Assembly: GCA_963705635.1 (NCBI GenBank)
Contig: CAVPKH010000001.1
Span: forward strand, 434,001 to 498,000
From: VRUE01 sp963705635
GTDB taxonomy: Bacteria; Actinomycetota; Thermoleophilia; Solirubrobacterales; 70-9
DNA: 64,000 nt
Direction of reading: 5' to 3'
Part shown: positions 23,656 to 32,702 of the stretch, piece by piece
Layout: each line of letters opens with the position of its first letter
How positions within the stretch are numbered: position 1 is the first letter of the stretch
Position numbers and translations under genes: made by a program
Notes under the pieces: generated by a model
What the model was told of the DNA's origin: nothing
Seen by the model: the letters and a program-made list of their open reading frames with translations, nothing else
Databases searched by the model: none

Positions 23656-25953
23656 ATGGTCGACGAGGCCGATGCGGACCAGCTGGAGCTGCTCGAGGAG
23701 ACGCTTGACGAAACCCTCGCCGGCAAGCTCGGGGCTTTGGCCGCCGAGATCGACCTGAGTGGCAAGGAGCTGCGCGGGCTGGCGGAGTCGGAAGCCACGG
23801 AGGTCCTCGCCGGTGTGTCGCCGCTGTGGGAGCGCTGGATGACGGCCAAGCGCAAGCTTGGCGTCCTCGAGAGCGAGCTGCCGAGCTCGCGCCTCGGCAA
23901 GGAGTTGCGGCGCTGGTGGTCCGCATTCGCCTACGCCCGCCTCCGCGACCTCGGCCAGGGCACGCTCCTGCTTGCCCTGGTCGGCGCCACGGTGTGGATC
24001 ACCGCCAACGGCGCCTATTCGGTCGCTTCGATCGTGGCGGCGCTGACGACCGCGTTGATCGTCGCGCCGATCGTCGCCGCGACGCTGCGGCTGTCCGCGA
24101 CACTGGCGCCGCCGCGACCCTCTGAGTCGGACCTCCGCTCCGCCAGCGCCGAAGCCGCGGCCGCCGAGCGCAACTATCGCTCGCGCCTGGCAGACGCGAT
24201 ATCCGCCTGGGTGAGGACGCGCATCAACATCGCCGAAGGCGTTTCCTACGGCACGCGCCTGAGGTTCAAGGACAGCTCGGGCCTGGGCGAGGTCGATGAC
24301 CCCAGCCACGAGATACCGACCGATGCGCGTGACCGCCTCGTCGCCCTGATCGCTCGCATGCCGGGCGGGGCGATCGGGCTCGCCGGTACGCGGGGAGCCG
24401 GCAAGAGCACCTTGATGCGCTCGATCTGCAGTGGCATCGCCGAGCCCGAGGGCGCCGTGCTCGGCGTCGTCGTCGATGCGCCGGTCCAGTACGAAGCGCG
24501 GGAGTTCATCCTCCACCTGTTCGCCAAGCTGTGCGCGGCGGTGGTCGGCCCGGAGCGGGTGGTGGCGCTTCGCAACTGGGACCGCCCGTTCCACCTCACG
24601 GCCGGGACAGAGGATCGGCGCCTTGGCTACCACCCGGCCCTGGGCCCCGCCCTGATGCTGCTCGGAGCGCTGCTGGCGGTCACCACGCTCGAAATCAGCG
24701 GCGTGCCCTTCACCCTCTTCATCGGAGCGATGTTCTTCCTGCTCGGCTACGTCGCGGCGGCGATCTCCTTGCTGCGCGATCGCGACCGGGTCCGCCTCAT
24801 GCTCAGGGGCAGGCGGGGAGGCTCTGGGGGGCGTGAGGACGAGGAGGCCGACGCGAGGGCGATTGCCGAACGGCGACTGCGGCAGATCTGGTTCCAGCAG
24901 AGCTTCTCCTCGGGGTGGTCGGGGGCGCTGAAGGTTCCCATCGGCCTCGAGGGTGGCGTCAACGCGAGCGCCGAGCTGTCCGAACAGCAGCTGAGCCTGC
25001 CCGACGTCGTCGACCTCCTGCGCGAATTCCTCGAGCTCGTCGCGAGCGATCGCGAGGTGCGGATCGGCATCGACGAGCTGGACAAGATGACCGACGAGAC
25101 CGCGCGGCAGTTCCTCAACGAGATCAAGGTGATCTTTCGCGTGCCGAAGTGCTTCTTCTTCGTCTCGATCTCCGAAGACGCGATGAGCGTCTTCGAGCGT
25201 CGCGGGCTGCCGTTCAGGGATGTCTTCGACAGCTCCTTCGACGCGGTTCTCCACGTGCCCCACCTCCGCTTCGAGGATTCAAAGGCCCTGCTCGATCGCC
25301 GCATCGTCGATCTTCCCGTCTCGTTCGCGGCGCTCCTGCACTGCATGTCGGGGGGCCTCCCGCGCGATCTCATCCGGGCGGCGCGAGATCTGGTCGACCT
25401 GCCTGCGAACACGAGCTTGAACGAGGCGGCGAAGGCTCTGGTCGGGGGAGCGCTCGGCGCCAAGGCCGGGGGCGCCAAGGTGCAGGCGCGGCGGCTGGCG
25501 TTCGGCGGTCACGTGACCGTGCTGGTCCAGTGGCTGGAATTCCTCTGCGCCGCCGACTGCGAGCCGGACCCGTTGCTGGACGTCTGCCGAGGCTTCGAGG
25601 TGAGGTTCAGGGAAGAACTCGGTCAGCTGCCGGCCGATCGCCCCCGGGAGGACGAGATGCAGCTGCAGGACATGGCGATCCAGCTGGTCGCGTTCGCCTA
25701 CTACGCCGCGACGATGCTGCAGATCTTCGAAGCCATGGACACCTCGGAGAGCATCGACGCAGCGTTGAGCCCACCGCCCGGGCCCGGCAAGGTGGTCGCC
25801 CCGGTCGATCGGCTGGCGGCGGTCAGCCAGGAGTTCTCCGTCGATTTGAACACGGCCTGGGAAATGCTGTCGCGATTGCGGAACGACCTCGATCTGGGCG
25901 CGGTCGCGTTCCCGAAGCTCTATCTGGACGATCCGGACACCGTGCCCGCCTAG
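23656..25953 (+). CDS. Membrane-associated KAP-like P-loop NTPase
   Basis: A 765-residue protein. Residues 1-95 are soluble and helical, then two hydrophobic helices (about 100-145), then a P-loop GTRGAGKST near 245. A second pair of hydrophobic helices (about 330-375) is inserted between Walker A and Walker B, and Walker B is RIGIDELDKM near 475. Membrane helices within the ATPase core are the mark of the KAP family (eukaryotic Kidins220, bacterial PifA-like phage-exclusion proteins). A helical C-terminus follows. The start is ATG 23656 behind AAGGGAG. It stands alone: no nuclease, toxin or mobile element is adjacent. Function unknown. Confidence 0.72.
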   Translation: MVDEADADQLELLEETLDETLAGKLGALAAEIDLSGKELRGLAESEATEVLAGVSPLWERWMTAKRKLGVLESELPSSRLGKELRRWWSAFAYARLRDLGQGTLLLALVGATVWITANGAYSVASIVAALTTALIVAPIVAATLRLSATLAPPRPSESDLRSASAEAAAAERNYRSRLADAISAWVRTRINIAEGVSYGTRLRFKDSSGLGEVDDPSHEIPTDARDRLVALIARMPGGAIGLAGTRGAGKSTLMRSICSGIAEPEGAVLGVVVDAPVQYEAREFILHLFAKLCAAVVGPERVVALRNWDRPFHLTAGTEDRRLGYHPALGPALMLLGALLAVTTLEISGVPFTLFIGAMFFLLGYVAAAISLLRDRDRVRLMLRGRRGGSGGREDEEADARAIAERRLRQIWFQQSFSSGWSGALKVPIGLEGGVNASAELSEQQLSLPDVVDLLREFLELVASDREVRIGIDELDKMTDETARQFLNEIKVIFRVPKCFFFVSISEDAMSVFERRGLPFRDVFDSSFDAVLHVPHLRFEDSKALLDRRIVDLPVSFAALLHCMSGGLPRDLIRAARDLVDLPANTSLNEAAKALVGGALGAKAGGAKVQARRLAFGGHVTVLVQWLEFLCAADCEPDPLLDVCRGFEVRFREELGQLPADRPREDEMQLQDMAIQLVAFAYYAATMLQIFEAMDTSESIDAALSPPPGPGKVVAPVDRLAAVSQEFSVDLNTAWEMLSRLRNDLDLGAVAFPKLYLDDPDTVPA

Positions 25954-26010
25954 GCCCCGCCGAACCTGCAGACGCCCGTGGCGGGCGGGGGTCGATGAGA
26001 ATGCGGGGCG

Positions 26011-27219
26011 ATGACGACCTCCACCGAAGCAGCGCCTCGTCCCTCGTCGGTCGTGCGCCCGCGCGAGGTGGCGCGGGCCGTCACCCCGCTGGAGCTGTTC
26101 TTCGACCTCGTCTACGTATTCACGGTCAGCCAGCTGGCGCACAACCTGCTCGAGCACGTCGATGCGCGCGGCATGGTCGAGACGCTGGTGCTGACGCTCG
26201 CCGTCATGTACGCCTGGTTCATGACCGTGTGGACCTCGAACTGGCTCGACGGCGACCGCCAGCCGGTGCGGCTGCTGCTGCTCGGCCTGATGTTCGCCAG
26301 CCTGCTGATGTCGACGTCGGTGTCGGAGGCTTTCGGCGATCGCGCCGGCCTCTTCGTGATCGGCTACCTGGCGATCCAGATCGGGCGGACCGCCTTCGCG
26401 GTCGCCAGCTTCCGCGGCCACCGGCTGCACATGCACTTCGTCAACGCCCTGGTCTGGGAGATCGGCACGGCGCCGATCTGGATCGCCGGGATCGCCGTCG
26501 ACGACGACGCCCGCCTGGCGCTCTGGGGGGTCGCGACGCTGATCACCTACGGCGGCGTGATCGCGGGCCACCCGCTGCCCGGCCGCAAGAGCCCCTTCAC
26601 CTCCGACAGCCAGATCTACGCCGAGCACCTGCTTGAGCGCTTCCGCCTCTTCTTCCTGATCGCACTGGGTGAGACCGTCCTGACGATCGGCAACGCGTTC
26701 ACCGACCAGCCGGTCCAGGCCGACCGCCTGCTCGTCCTCGCCGTCGCCTTCACCGGCACGGTCGCGCTCTGGTGGTGCTACTTCCACCGTGCCGAGGAAA
26801 TCGGCACGCGGGCGGTCGAGGGCGCCGCCGATGCGGCGCGGATCGTCGGCGTCGGCAACTACACCCTGATCCTGATGGTGATCGGCATCATCGCAATCGC
26901 GGTCGGCGACGAGCTGGCGATCGCCGACCCCCACGGTCCCAACACGCTCAGTACCGCCGTGCTCATCTTCGGCGGCCCGGTGATCTTCCTGCTCGCCCAG
27001 CTGGGCTTCATGCGCAGGGCGACCGGGCGCATCCCGCGGCCGCGGGTCCTCGCCTGCGCCGGGTTGGTGGTGCTGGCCGTCGCCACCGCACCGTTCAGCC
27101 TCCTCGTCGCGGTGGTCGCGTCGAGCGCGGTCCTGGTTGCCGTGGCGATCGCCGACACCCGCGGCGACCCCGATCCTTCGGGCTCCACAGCGGTTGCGCC
27201 TGAGGGGGGTCACGTTTGA
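26011..27219 (+). CDS. LtrA-family membrane protein (low-temperature requirement A)
   Basis: A 402-residue protein with about ten to twelve membrane helices. The opening ELFFDLVYVFTVSQLAHNL is diagnostic of LtrA, and the QIYAEHLLERFRLFFLIALGE block is also conserved. LtrA was named in Listeria for growth in the cold; its biochemical role is unknown. It is transcribed alone, 57 nt after the NTPase gene, with a small GC hairpin (about 25973-25987) between them that may terminate the NTPase transcript. Confidence 0.93.
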   Translation: MTTSTEAAPRPSSVVRPREVARAVTPLELFFDLVYVFTVSQLAHNLLEHVDARGMVETLVLTLAVMYAWFMTVWTSNWLDGDRQPVRLLLLGLMFASLLMSTSVSEAFGDRAGLFVIGYLAIQIGRTAFAVASFRGHRLHMHFVNALVWEIGTAPIWIAGIAVDDDARLALWGVATLITYGGVIAGHPLPGRKSPFTSDSQIYAEHLLERFRLFFLIALGETVLTIGNAFTDQPVQADRLLVLAVAFTGTVALWWCYFHRAEEIGTRAVEGAADAARIVGVGNYTLILMVIGIIAIAVGDELAIADPHGPNTLSTAVLIFGGPVIFLLAQLGFMRRATGRIPRPRVLACAGLVVLAVATAPFSLLVAVVASSAVLVAVAIADTRGDPDPSGSTAVAPEGGHV

Positions 27220-27261
27220 AATGCTTCTCCGGTCTGGTCCGAGAAACTGGGGAGGTGCGGT

Positions 27262-27999
27262 TTGACGGTCAAAGTTCCGAGGTGGAGCCTGATGGCTCTG
27301 GCGCTGCTCGTCGTCTTTGGCGTTGGAATTGCGCTGGGAGCGGCGCTCACGAATGGCGGTGGCGACGACGACGGCGACGGCGCGCGGGCCGCAACGACGG
27401 AATCGGTTCGGCCGGCCGCCGAAAGGGGGACGACGTCGACCGGGTCGACCGCTGCTTCGGTGACGCCTGGGGGCTGCGACGAGCTCGGGATCAACTCGGA
27501 AAAGCTGGTCGAGGGCGAATGCACCGAGGGCGGAACGACCTTTGTCGTCGTCAATCGCGATTCCACCCTCCAGCTCCCAGAGCTGAGCGCTCGCCTGGTC
27601 GGCATTGAGATCACTGACTCGGTGGGCGGCGAATACCGGACCGAAGCCGCGAGCGGCAAGTTCGCGACCTTCACGCTCGAAGTCAAGAACAAGCTCCACA
27701 GCCCGGCGCAGTTCGATGAAAATCAGAAGCAGGCCGTGCTGGTCGTCAACGAAAACGAATACACGGAGGACTTTGAAGCTGAGAACGGGGCGCTCGAATC
27801 CTCCTTCCTCTGGATCGGCGAGCCGATCCAGCCCGAAGCGACGCAAACGGGAGACGTCGTCTTCGACGTGCCGAACTCGATCGCGCGAAAAATCGAAACC
27901 GAAGGCAACCTCGACATTCTCAACTTCAGCGACGCGGAAGGGTACGGCGAACCGACGAAGGCGATCGGGACGATCAGAACCTACGGCCCCGGGAGCTGA
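27262..27999 (+). CDS. Secreted or membrane-anchored protein with DUF4352-like Ig domain
   Basis: A 245-residue protein starting at TTG 27262 behind a strong GGGGAGGTG. A single N-terminal hydrophobic helix (about 9-30) is followed by a Gly/Asp/Thr-rich linker (30-65) and a beta-rich domain (about 95-240). The pattern FATFTLEVKNKLHSPAQFD with a later FDVPNS block resembles DUF4352 (telokin-like Ig) domains. Lacking a lipobox Cys, it is more likely membrane-anchored than a lipoprotein. Function unknown. Confidence 0.7.
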   Translation: MTVKVPRWSLMALALLVVFGVGIALGAALTNGGGDDDGDGARAATTESVRPAAERGTTSTGSTAASVTPGGCDELGINSEKLVEGECTEGGTTFVVVNRDSTLQLPELSARLVGIEITDSVGGEYRTEAASGKFATFTLEVKNKLHSPAQFDENQKQAVLVVNENEYTEDFEAENGALESSFLWIGEPIQPEATQTGDVVFDVPNSIARKIETEGNLDILNFSDAEGYGEPTKAIGTIRTYGPGS

Positions 28000-28125
28000 G
28001 GATCGGAAGGCGGCGAACGAGAGCGTGCTGGCCCTTGCCGACCACGCTTGCCCCTAGTTATCCACGCTGCTGTTCGGGCTATTGGGGCAGTCTTAGGATC
28101 TGCGACGGATCCTCGGCTACTTGCC

Positions 28126-29580
28126 TTAACTGCGTAGCGAGAGTGCCTCGTCGAGGTGCTCAAGCAGGAGGTCGACTATCTGAGGGTCAAATTGACGACC
28201 CCGGCCCTCCCTGATGATCTCGACAGTCTCGTCCACGGTGAGCGCCGGCCGGTAGTGGCGGTCGCTGAGCAATGCATCGAAGACATCGGCGATTGCGGTG
28301 ATCCTCCCCTCGAGGGGGATCTCCTCTCCGACGAGTCCTTGGGGGTATCCGCTGCCGTCGTAGCGCTCGTGGTGAGTCAGCGCGATGGTTGCCGCGAGGC
28401 CGAGCAGCTCGCTCTCGGAGTCGACGAGGATCTCGTGGCCGATCGTGGTGTGGCGCTTCATCTCCTCGCGCTCCTCGGGCGTGAGGGGGCCGGACTTGCG
28501 AAGGATCTCGCTTGGGGTGGCGATCTTTCCAACGTCATGCATTGGAGCTGCCAATTGCAATAGATGGACCCGCTCGGGGTCGAGACCGAGGTGAGCACCC
28601 AGGAAGGATGCGACCCTGGCCATTCGGTCGACGTGCTTCCCGGTGGAGAAGTCATGAAGCTCGATTGCCTTGGTGAGCCGTTCGATCGTCTCCTGGCGCG
28701 AGAGACGCAGCTCGTCGATCGCCTGCTGCTGAGCAGCCGCCAGCTCGTCTCGCAGCCGCAGCGCGTCCTTCTGGGCGGTGACGTCGGTAGAGATTCCGCA
28801 GACCGCGGTCGCTTTCCCATCCTCGTCGACGAGGGGAAACTTGACGGTCTGGAAGGTCCGCTCAACACCGCCGATCTCAAGCGTTTCCTCCGCCTCGTAC
28901 GTCGTGCCTTTCTTGAGGATCTGCTGATCCACCTTGCGGGTGAGGGCCAGAGCCTCGGCGCTCATGATCGCCTCATCGGTTTGGCCCAGCAGCTTGCCTC
29001 TCTCCAGCCCTGCCAGGTCGTCCGCCTGCGCGTTTGCGAAGACGTAACGGAGGTCCTCGTCCTTTACATAGACGGGCATCGGTGCCATGTCGATGATCGT
29101 CTGACGGCGCTCTTCGAGGTTGAGCCTGTGGGCGCTCTCAAAGTCTTCGAGCTGACGCCGTCGCAGGGCATTCATCACCGTGATCAGCAGCTGGCCCGGC
29201 CAAAACGGCTTGACCAGGTAGCCGTGGACGCCGTGGCCGCCGAACCCGAAGGCCCTTGCTGCAACCTCGGGGTCGTCTTTTCCGGTGATGAGGACTACGG
29301 CAATCTCGGGGTGTTCTTCGGTGATTTCTTCAGCCAGGGTCAGCCCCGAGCCGTCCAGCATTTGAAGGTCGCAGAGGGCGAGGTGAAAGCGACTAGACGC
29401 AAGCTTCTTGTGCGCCTGCGAAACGCTGCCCGCGAATTCGCACCGGTATCGGTCTCCCAGCGCCCGATCGACCAATCGCAGCATCGCGGGCTGATCGTCA
29501 GTGACCAGGATGCGCGCCAGCCCGGGCTGTGTCTTAACGGGCTGGGGCGGTGGACTTGAGCTCGTCTGGCGAGGACTCAC
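28126..29580 (-). CDS. Response regulator: receiver-PAS-HD-GYP (c-di-GMP phosphodiesterase)
   Basis: A 484-residue protein. The receiver (about 22-145) has phospho-Asp in ALCDLQM and KPF. A PAS domain (about 160-290) follows with MPVYVKDEDLRYVFANA, a coiled linker, then a full HD-GYP domain (about 310-480). The latter shows PMHDVGKIATP (HD metal site) and HHERYDGSGYPQGL (GYP signature). HD-GYP proteins hydrolyse c-di-GMP to pGpG or GMP. The start is GTG 29580. A decayed paralogue lies at 39047-40371, and the B12-GGDEF gene that could make its substrate is divergent 313 nt away. The cognate kinase is not adjacent. Confidence 0.95.
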   Translation of the reverse strand: MSPRQTSSSPPPQPVKTQPGLARILVTDDQPAMLRLVDRALGDRYRCEFAGSVSQAHKKLASSRFHLALCDLQMLDGSGLTLAEEITEEHPEIAVVLITGKDDPEVAARAFGFGGHGVHGYLVKPFWPGQLLITVMNALRRRQLEDFESAHRLNLEERRQTIIDMAPMPVYVKDEDLRYVFANAQADDLAGLERGKLLGQTDEAIMSAEALALTRKVDQQILKKGTTYEAEETLEIGGVERTFQTVKFPLVDEDGKATAVCGISTDVTAQKDALRLRDELAAAQQQAIDELRLSRQETIERLTKAIELHDFSTGKHVDRMARVASFLGAHLGLDPERVHLLQLAAPMHDVGKIATPSEILRKSGPLTPEEREEMKRHTTIGHEILVDSESELLGLAATIALTHHERYDGSGYPQGLVGEEIPLEGRITAIADVFDALLSDRHYRPALTVDETVEIIREGRGRQFDPQIVDLLLEHLDEALSLRS

Positions 29581-29893
29581 CGGGCGTGTCTTTTCCTCGA
29601 ACGCTCAGCCTTGAAGATCGCCCCTGAAGCTATCCCGAACCGCCCGTGTGTCGAGCCGTGCGTACCGGATCTAGTTGTGCCAACCACAGGATTCACCGGC
29701 GGTTCCTCCAGCCGGTCGGGAGGCCTAGTCGGGTGATGATGTACTTGACTAGTCGAACAGACCGTAGGCGCTCTGGTCTTGGAATGCAACTTTTGACTTT
29801 CGCTGTTTTGTCACCCCCGGCGTAGGGGCGGTTGAGGCCGAATACCATTGCGTTTACCTGTTTAACGTCTGAATCGGGCGTACGCTAGTAACT
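29581..29893. promoter_or_regulatory. 313-nt divergent region between HD-GYP and B12-GGDEF genes
   Basis: No gene is evident here. A TTGACT hexamer at 29793-29798 is a possible -35 element toward the GGDEF gene. GTTTA and GTTTAA motifs near 29850-29865 followed by GGGCGTAC are vaguely like SigB/SigF-type promoters, but the spacing is off. Opposing promoters for the two c-di-GMP genes must lie in this stretch. Confidence 0.4.
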
Positions 29894-31207
29894 GTGACTT
29901 CATCAGCCGAGCGCGCCGAGGACCCGGCACGCCGCGAGGCAGACAAGGCCACTTGTCGCCTCTCTCGCGCCTATCAGGACGCGCTTACGGTTGCCGATGC
30001 CGGTGGCGCGGGTCGTGTGGCGAGGCAGGCCCTCGGGGAGGGGCTGGGGGTCGCGGGTCTCTACCAGCGGGTGATCGCGCCGGCGATGTGGCGGATCGGC
30101 GATCTCTGGGAACAGGGGGAAATTTCGGTCGCCGACGAGCATCTCGCGACAGCACTTACGCACCAGGCGATGGCGGGCATCTATGGACCCAGCCTTGGTC
30201 ACAAGGTCAGGACAGGCCGGATTCTGATGGCGGCGGTGGAGGGCGAGCAGCACGCTCTCGGACTGAGGATGGCCACTGATGTGATCGAGTTGGCGGGCTA
30301 CGAAACGATCTACCTCGGGGCCGACGTTCCGACCGCCGATCTCCTCCAAGCTGTGGCAGCTCGCTCACCCAACCTGGTCGGCCTCTCGGCGACGATGCCA
30401 GGCTCAACCACCGCACTCGAACGCACTATTACCGGGATTCGGCGTCTCAATCCCAACTTGATCGTCTTGTTTGGAGGTCAAGGAGCCCAGCCTCGCGGCG
30501 GAGACGACGGAGCGGTGTTGGTTCGAAATCTCGAGCAGCTGTTGGCGGTGGTCGAGACCGCGCTCGACGTCCCGGCCTCAGATTCGGAAAGTCCCTCGGT
30601 GCGGGTGGAGCCGGCTGCAAGCGGCGTAAAAGAAGTGGCCGTGCAGCGCGAAGACGAGACGGTTGAGCGGAATCTCTCGGGCATCGCCGCGGAGACGGCC
30701 GATTTGGCCCGAGACCTGGCCCGTCAGGCCAACGCTTACAAGGACCTGGCCTACACCGACACGCTCAGCGGGCTGCCCAACCGCCGGGCGTTCGAGGACC
30801 GTGCGGCTCGGCTGAGGGACTTCTCAGGCGCCAAGCCTCTCGCGGTGTTGATGATGGACTTGGACGGCTTCAAGCAGGTGAACGATTTAGAAGGACACGA
30901 GGCCGGAGATCGAATCCTCGCATCGATGGCCCGAGCGATCGCCGGGGGTCTTCGGGAGGGTGACTTCGTCGCTCGCCTCGGCGGCGATGAGTTCGCGGCC
31001 TTGTTGCCTCGCACCAGTTTGGAGGAGGCGGCGAGCCTGGCGGAGCGATTGCGGGCAAGCGTGCAGGACGCCGGCTCCGGCGCTTCGGTCACTTCCAGCT
31101 TCGGCGTTGCCATGCTGGAGGACGATGTCCGGCGAGCGCTGCTGCGGGCCGATGTAGCGCTCTACGAGGCCAAGAACTCGGGCCGCAACATGGTCAGGCG
31201 GGGATAA
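29894..31207 (+). CDS. B12-binding (CarH/LitR-like photosensory) domain fused to GGDEF diguanylate cyclase
   Basis: A 437-residue protein starting at GTG 29894. Residues 20-100 form a helical bundle with W72-x9-E82-H83 (WEQGEISVADEH), the motif that caps the upper face of adenosylcobalamin in CarH-type light sensors. Residues 105-235 are the B12 Rossmann domain with ExHxxG (E118-H120-G123) providing the lower-axial His. A linker and coiled segment leads to GGDEF (about 270-437): GGDEF is 363-367 and an intact inhibitory RxxD site is R354-D357. So it should make c-di-GMP under cobalamin/light control. It converges on the STAS gene with 14-nt overlap. Confidence 0.88.
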   Translation: MTSSAERAEDPARREADKATCRLSRAYQDALTVADAGGAGRVARQALGEGLGVAGLYQRVIAPAMWRIGDLWEQGEISVADEHLATALTHQAMAGIYGPSLGHKVRTGRILMAAVEGEQHALGLRMATDVIELAGYETIYLGADVPTADLLQAVAARSPNLVGLSATMPGSTTALERTITGIRRLNPNLIVLFGGQGAQPRGGDDGAVLVRNLEQLLAVVETALDVPASDSESPSVRVEPAASGVKEVAVQREDETVERNLSGIAAETADLARDLARQANAYKDLAYTDTLSGLPNRRAFEDRAARLRDFSGAKPLAVLMMDLDGFKQVNDLEGHEAGDRILASMARAIAGGLREGDFVARLGGDEFAALLPRTSLEEAASLAERLRASVQDAGSGASVTSSFGVAMLEDDVRRALLRADVALYEAKNSGRNMVRRG

Positions 31208-31565
31208 ATGGCAACACCGTGTCGAGAGCGGTCAAGTGGAGCATGTATGCCACGTTTCCCCTGCCAAGCGTTACCCGCAGCCGGTTGCCATCGGCCGCCG
31301 AGCGATGCCAGGCCATGACTAGGGTGCTTAGTCCTGCCGCGTCGATGAACGTCAGGTCTTCGAGGTCAAGCAGGATCTGGGCAGCGTGGCTTGCCTCGGC
31401 CACTCGCAGTGCATGCTCCAAGCGAGGGCACTCGGATAGATCGAGCTCCCCCTTGATGCGCATGACATAGGTGTCGTTCTCCCTGGCAGTGCTGATCCCA
31501 AATAGAGGCGGGGAAAATGCGGGCAGTCCCCTGGATTCAACCGGAGGGCCTTGAGTCGTGTACAT
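31194..31565 (-). CDS. STAS-domain protein (anti-sigma factor antagonist-like)
   Basis: A 123-residue protein with a disordered N-terminus (1-30) and a STAS domain (YVMRIKGELDLSECPRLEHAL, then LLDLEDLTFIDAAGLSTLV). In SpoIIAA/RsbV the site is DSSGL with a phosphorylated Ser; here it is DAAGL, so the canonical phospho-site is absent. It may act constitutively or belong to a non-phosphorylated STAS class. No partner anti-sigma kinase is adjacent. It overlaps the end of the GGDEF gene by 14 nt on the opposite strand. Confidence 0.88.
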   Translation of the reverse strand: MYTTQGPPVESRGLPAFSPPLFGISTARENDTYVMRIKGELDLSECPRLEHALRVAEASHAAQILLDLEDLTFIDAAGLSTLVMAWHRSAADGNRLRVTLGRGNVAYMLHLTALDTVLPFIPA

Positions 31566-31619
31566 GCGACATCCCTTCGTTCGCGTGGAACGCCCCGCAC
31601 GCGTGTAACCGCTTGTTGC

Positions 31620-31657
31620 GGCCCCCTAGGTCCGGCAGGGAGAAGACCTAGGGGGCC
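31620..31657. repeat. Perfect 12-bp hairpin in STAS/PAS-LuxR intergenic region
   Basis: GGCCCCCTAGGT (31620-31631) and ACCTAGGGGGCC (31646-31657) are perfect inverted copies with a 14-nt loop, about 55 nt upstream of the STAS start. The rest of the 343-nt gap 31566-31908 holds no other gene I can support. Confidence 0.7.
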
Positions 31658-31877
31658 TGATGGCAATCATGGGGTTGGCAGGCGGTTGGCGTGATGAACC
31701 GTCCAGGTCGCCGCCGGGTCTCACTGTTGTGGCTTCGGCCGGAAAGCGCAATCCCCCAGACGTGTGAAGCACCGTGGATATCCCCCAAAGGGGTTAGGCG
31801 TGCAAAGAACGACATTCGTCGCAAGCCTTGCACTGCCAAGGACTTTTCGCTTATCGTACGAACGAGGAGTAATCAGC

Positions 31878-31907
31878 ATGTACGGGTCCAGTGCCAAGGG
31901 AGTTTGA
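31878..31907 (+). CDS. Possible 9-codon leader ORF before PAS-LuxR gene
   Basis: ATG 31878 is preceded by a good ribosome-binding site (CGAGGAG near 31862-31869). The ORF encodes MYGSSAKGV and stops at TGA 31905-31907, one base before the GTG at 31909 chosen for the regulator. This could be a leader peptide or simple translational coupling. The alternative is that the regulator starts at GTG 31891. Confidence 0.35.
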   Translation: MYGSSAKGV

Positions 31908-31908
31908 G

Positions 31909-32594
31909 GTGGCTTCTCCTGATCTGCCCGGCGACGTAGAGAACGCCCAGGTTTTTGCAAACGGCGAGCCTGATTCGCAAGCAGCGGTGCGCCTGCGAAC
32001 GGCCTTTGAGCGATCACGGCATCCGATGCTGATCGCCGACGACCAGCGACGCTGGGTAACCGGTAACGCTGCCGCATGTGAGCTGTTGGGGGTTGCGCGG
32101 GAGGAGATCCCCTGGCGGACGATGGATGAGTTCACATCTCCGGGTGAGCGCAAGAGGCTGGAGGAGCAATGGGGAGCGTTCCTGGCGAGTGGGGGCGCAG
32201 AGGGGTGGTATCAGCTGTACGTTCCGGACCGCGGGCCGTGCCGGTCGAGTTCAGTGCAACGGCCAACGTACTTCCAGCCCGCCACCTCTCCGTCTTTATC
32301 TCGCATGACGAGGGATCCGCTGAGCAGACAAAAAGCGCCTTGACTCGTGAAGCGGCCTGGGCGCCAGTGGTGGTGGAGAGAACAGGCAGGGTCCGCCTGA
32401 CAGAGCGCGAGAGGGAGGTCATGATGCTGGTCGCCTCCGGACTGAAGAGCGGCGATATCGCGGGGCAGCTATTTCTCTCCCCGGAGACCGTCAAGTCTCA
32501 TGTTCACAACGCCCTGTCCAAGCTCGGAGCACACACGCGCGCGCATGCTGTAGCGATTGCATTGGTCACTGGGCAGATCACCTGGGAGGTATAG
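31909..32594 (+). pseudogene. PAS-LuxR regulator split by a one-base frameshift
   Basis: Two overlapping frames encode one recognisable regulator. The first (from GTG 31909 or 31891) holds a PAS domain (SRHPMLIADDQRRWVTGNAAACELLGV) and runs off into an unrelated tail after position about 32236. The second frame continues the PAS sheet (VPVEFSATANVLPARHLSVFI) and then carries a LuxR/NarL helix-turn-helix (TEREREVMMLVASGLKSGDIAGQLFLSPETVKSHVHNALSKLG). Going from frame to frame needs one missing base near 32233-32238 in GGGCCGTGCC. It could be a true frameshift mutation, a sequencing error or programmed frameshifting. Confidence 0.8.
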
Positions 32595-32702
32595 CTGTCA
32601 TACCAATAAGTAATAACGCTTAGTCCTTCCGGGGGATATTCGCCGCGCCTCCTCTGTCCGGGGGATTGTGCCGCTCATTCGGCGCCCGGATAGTGGCATG
32701 AG

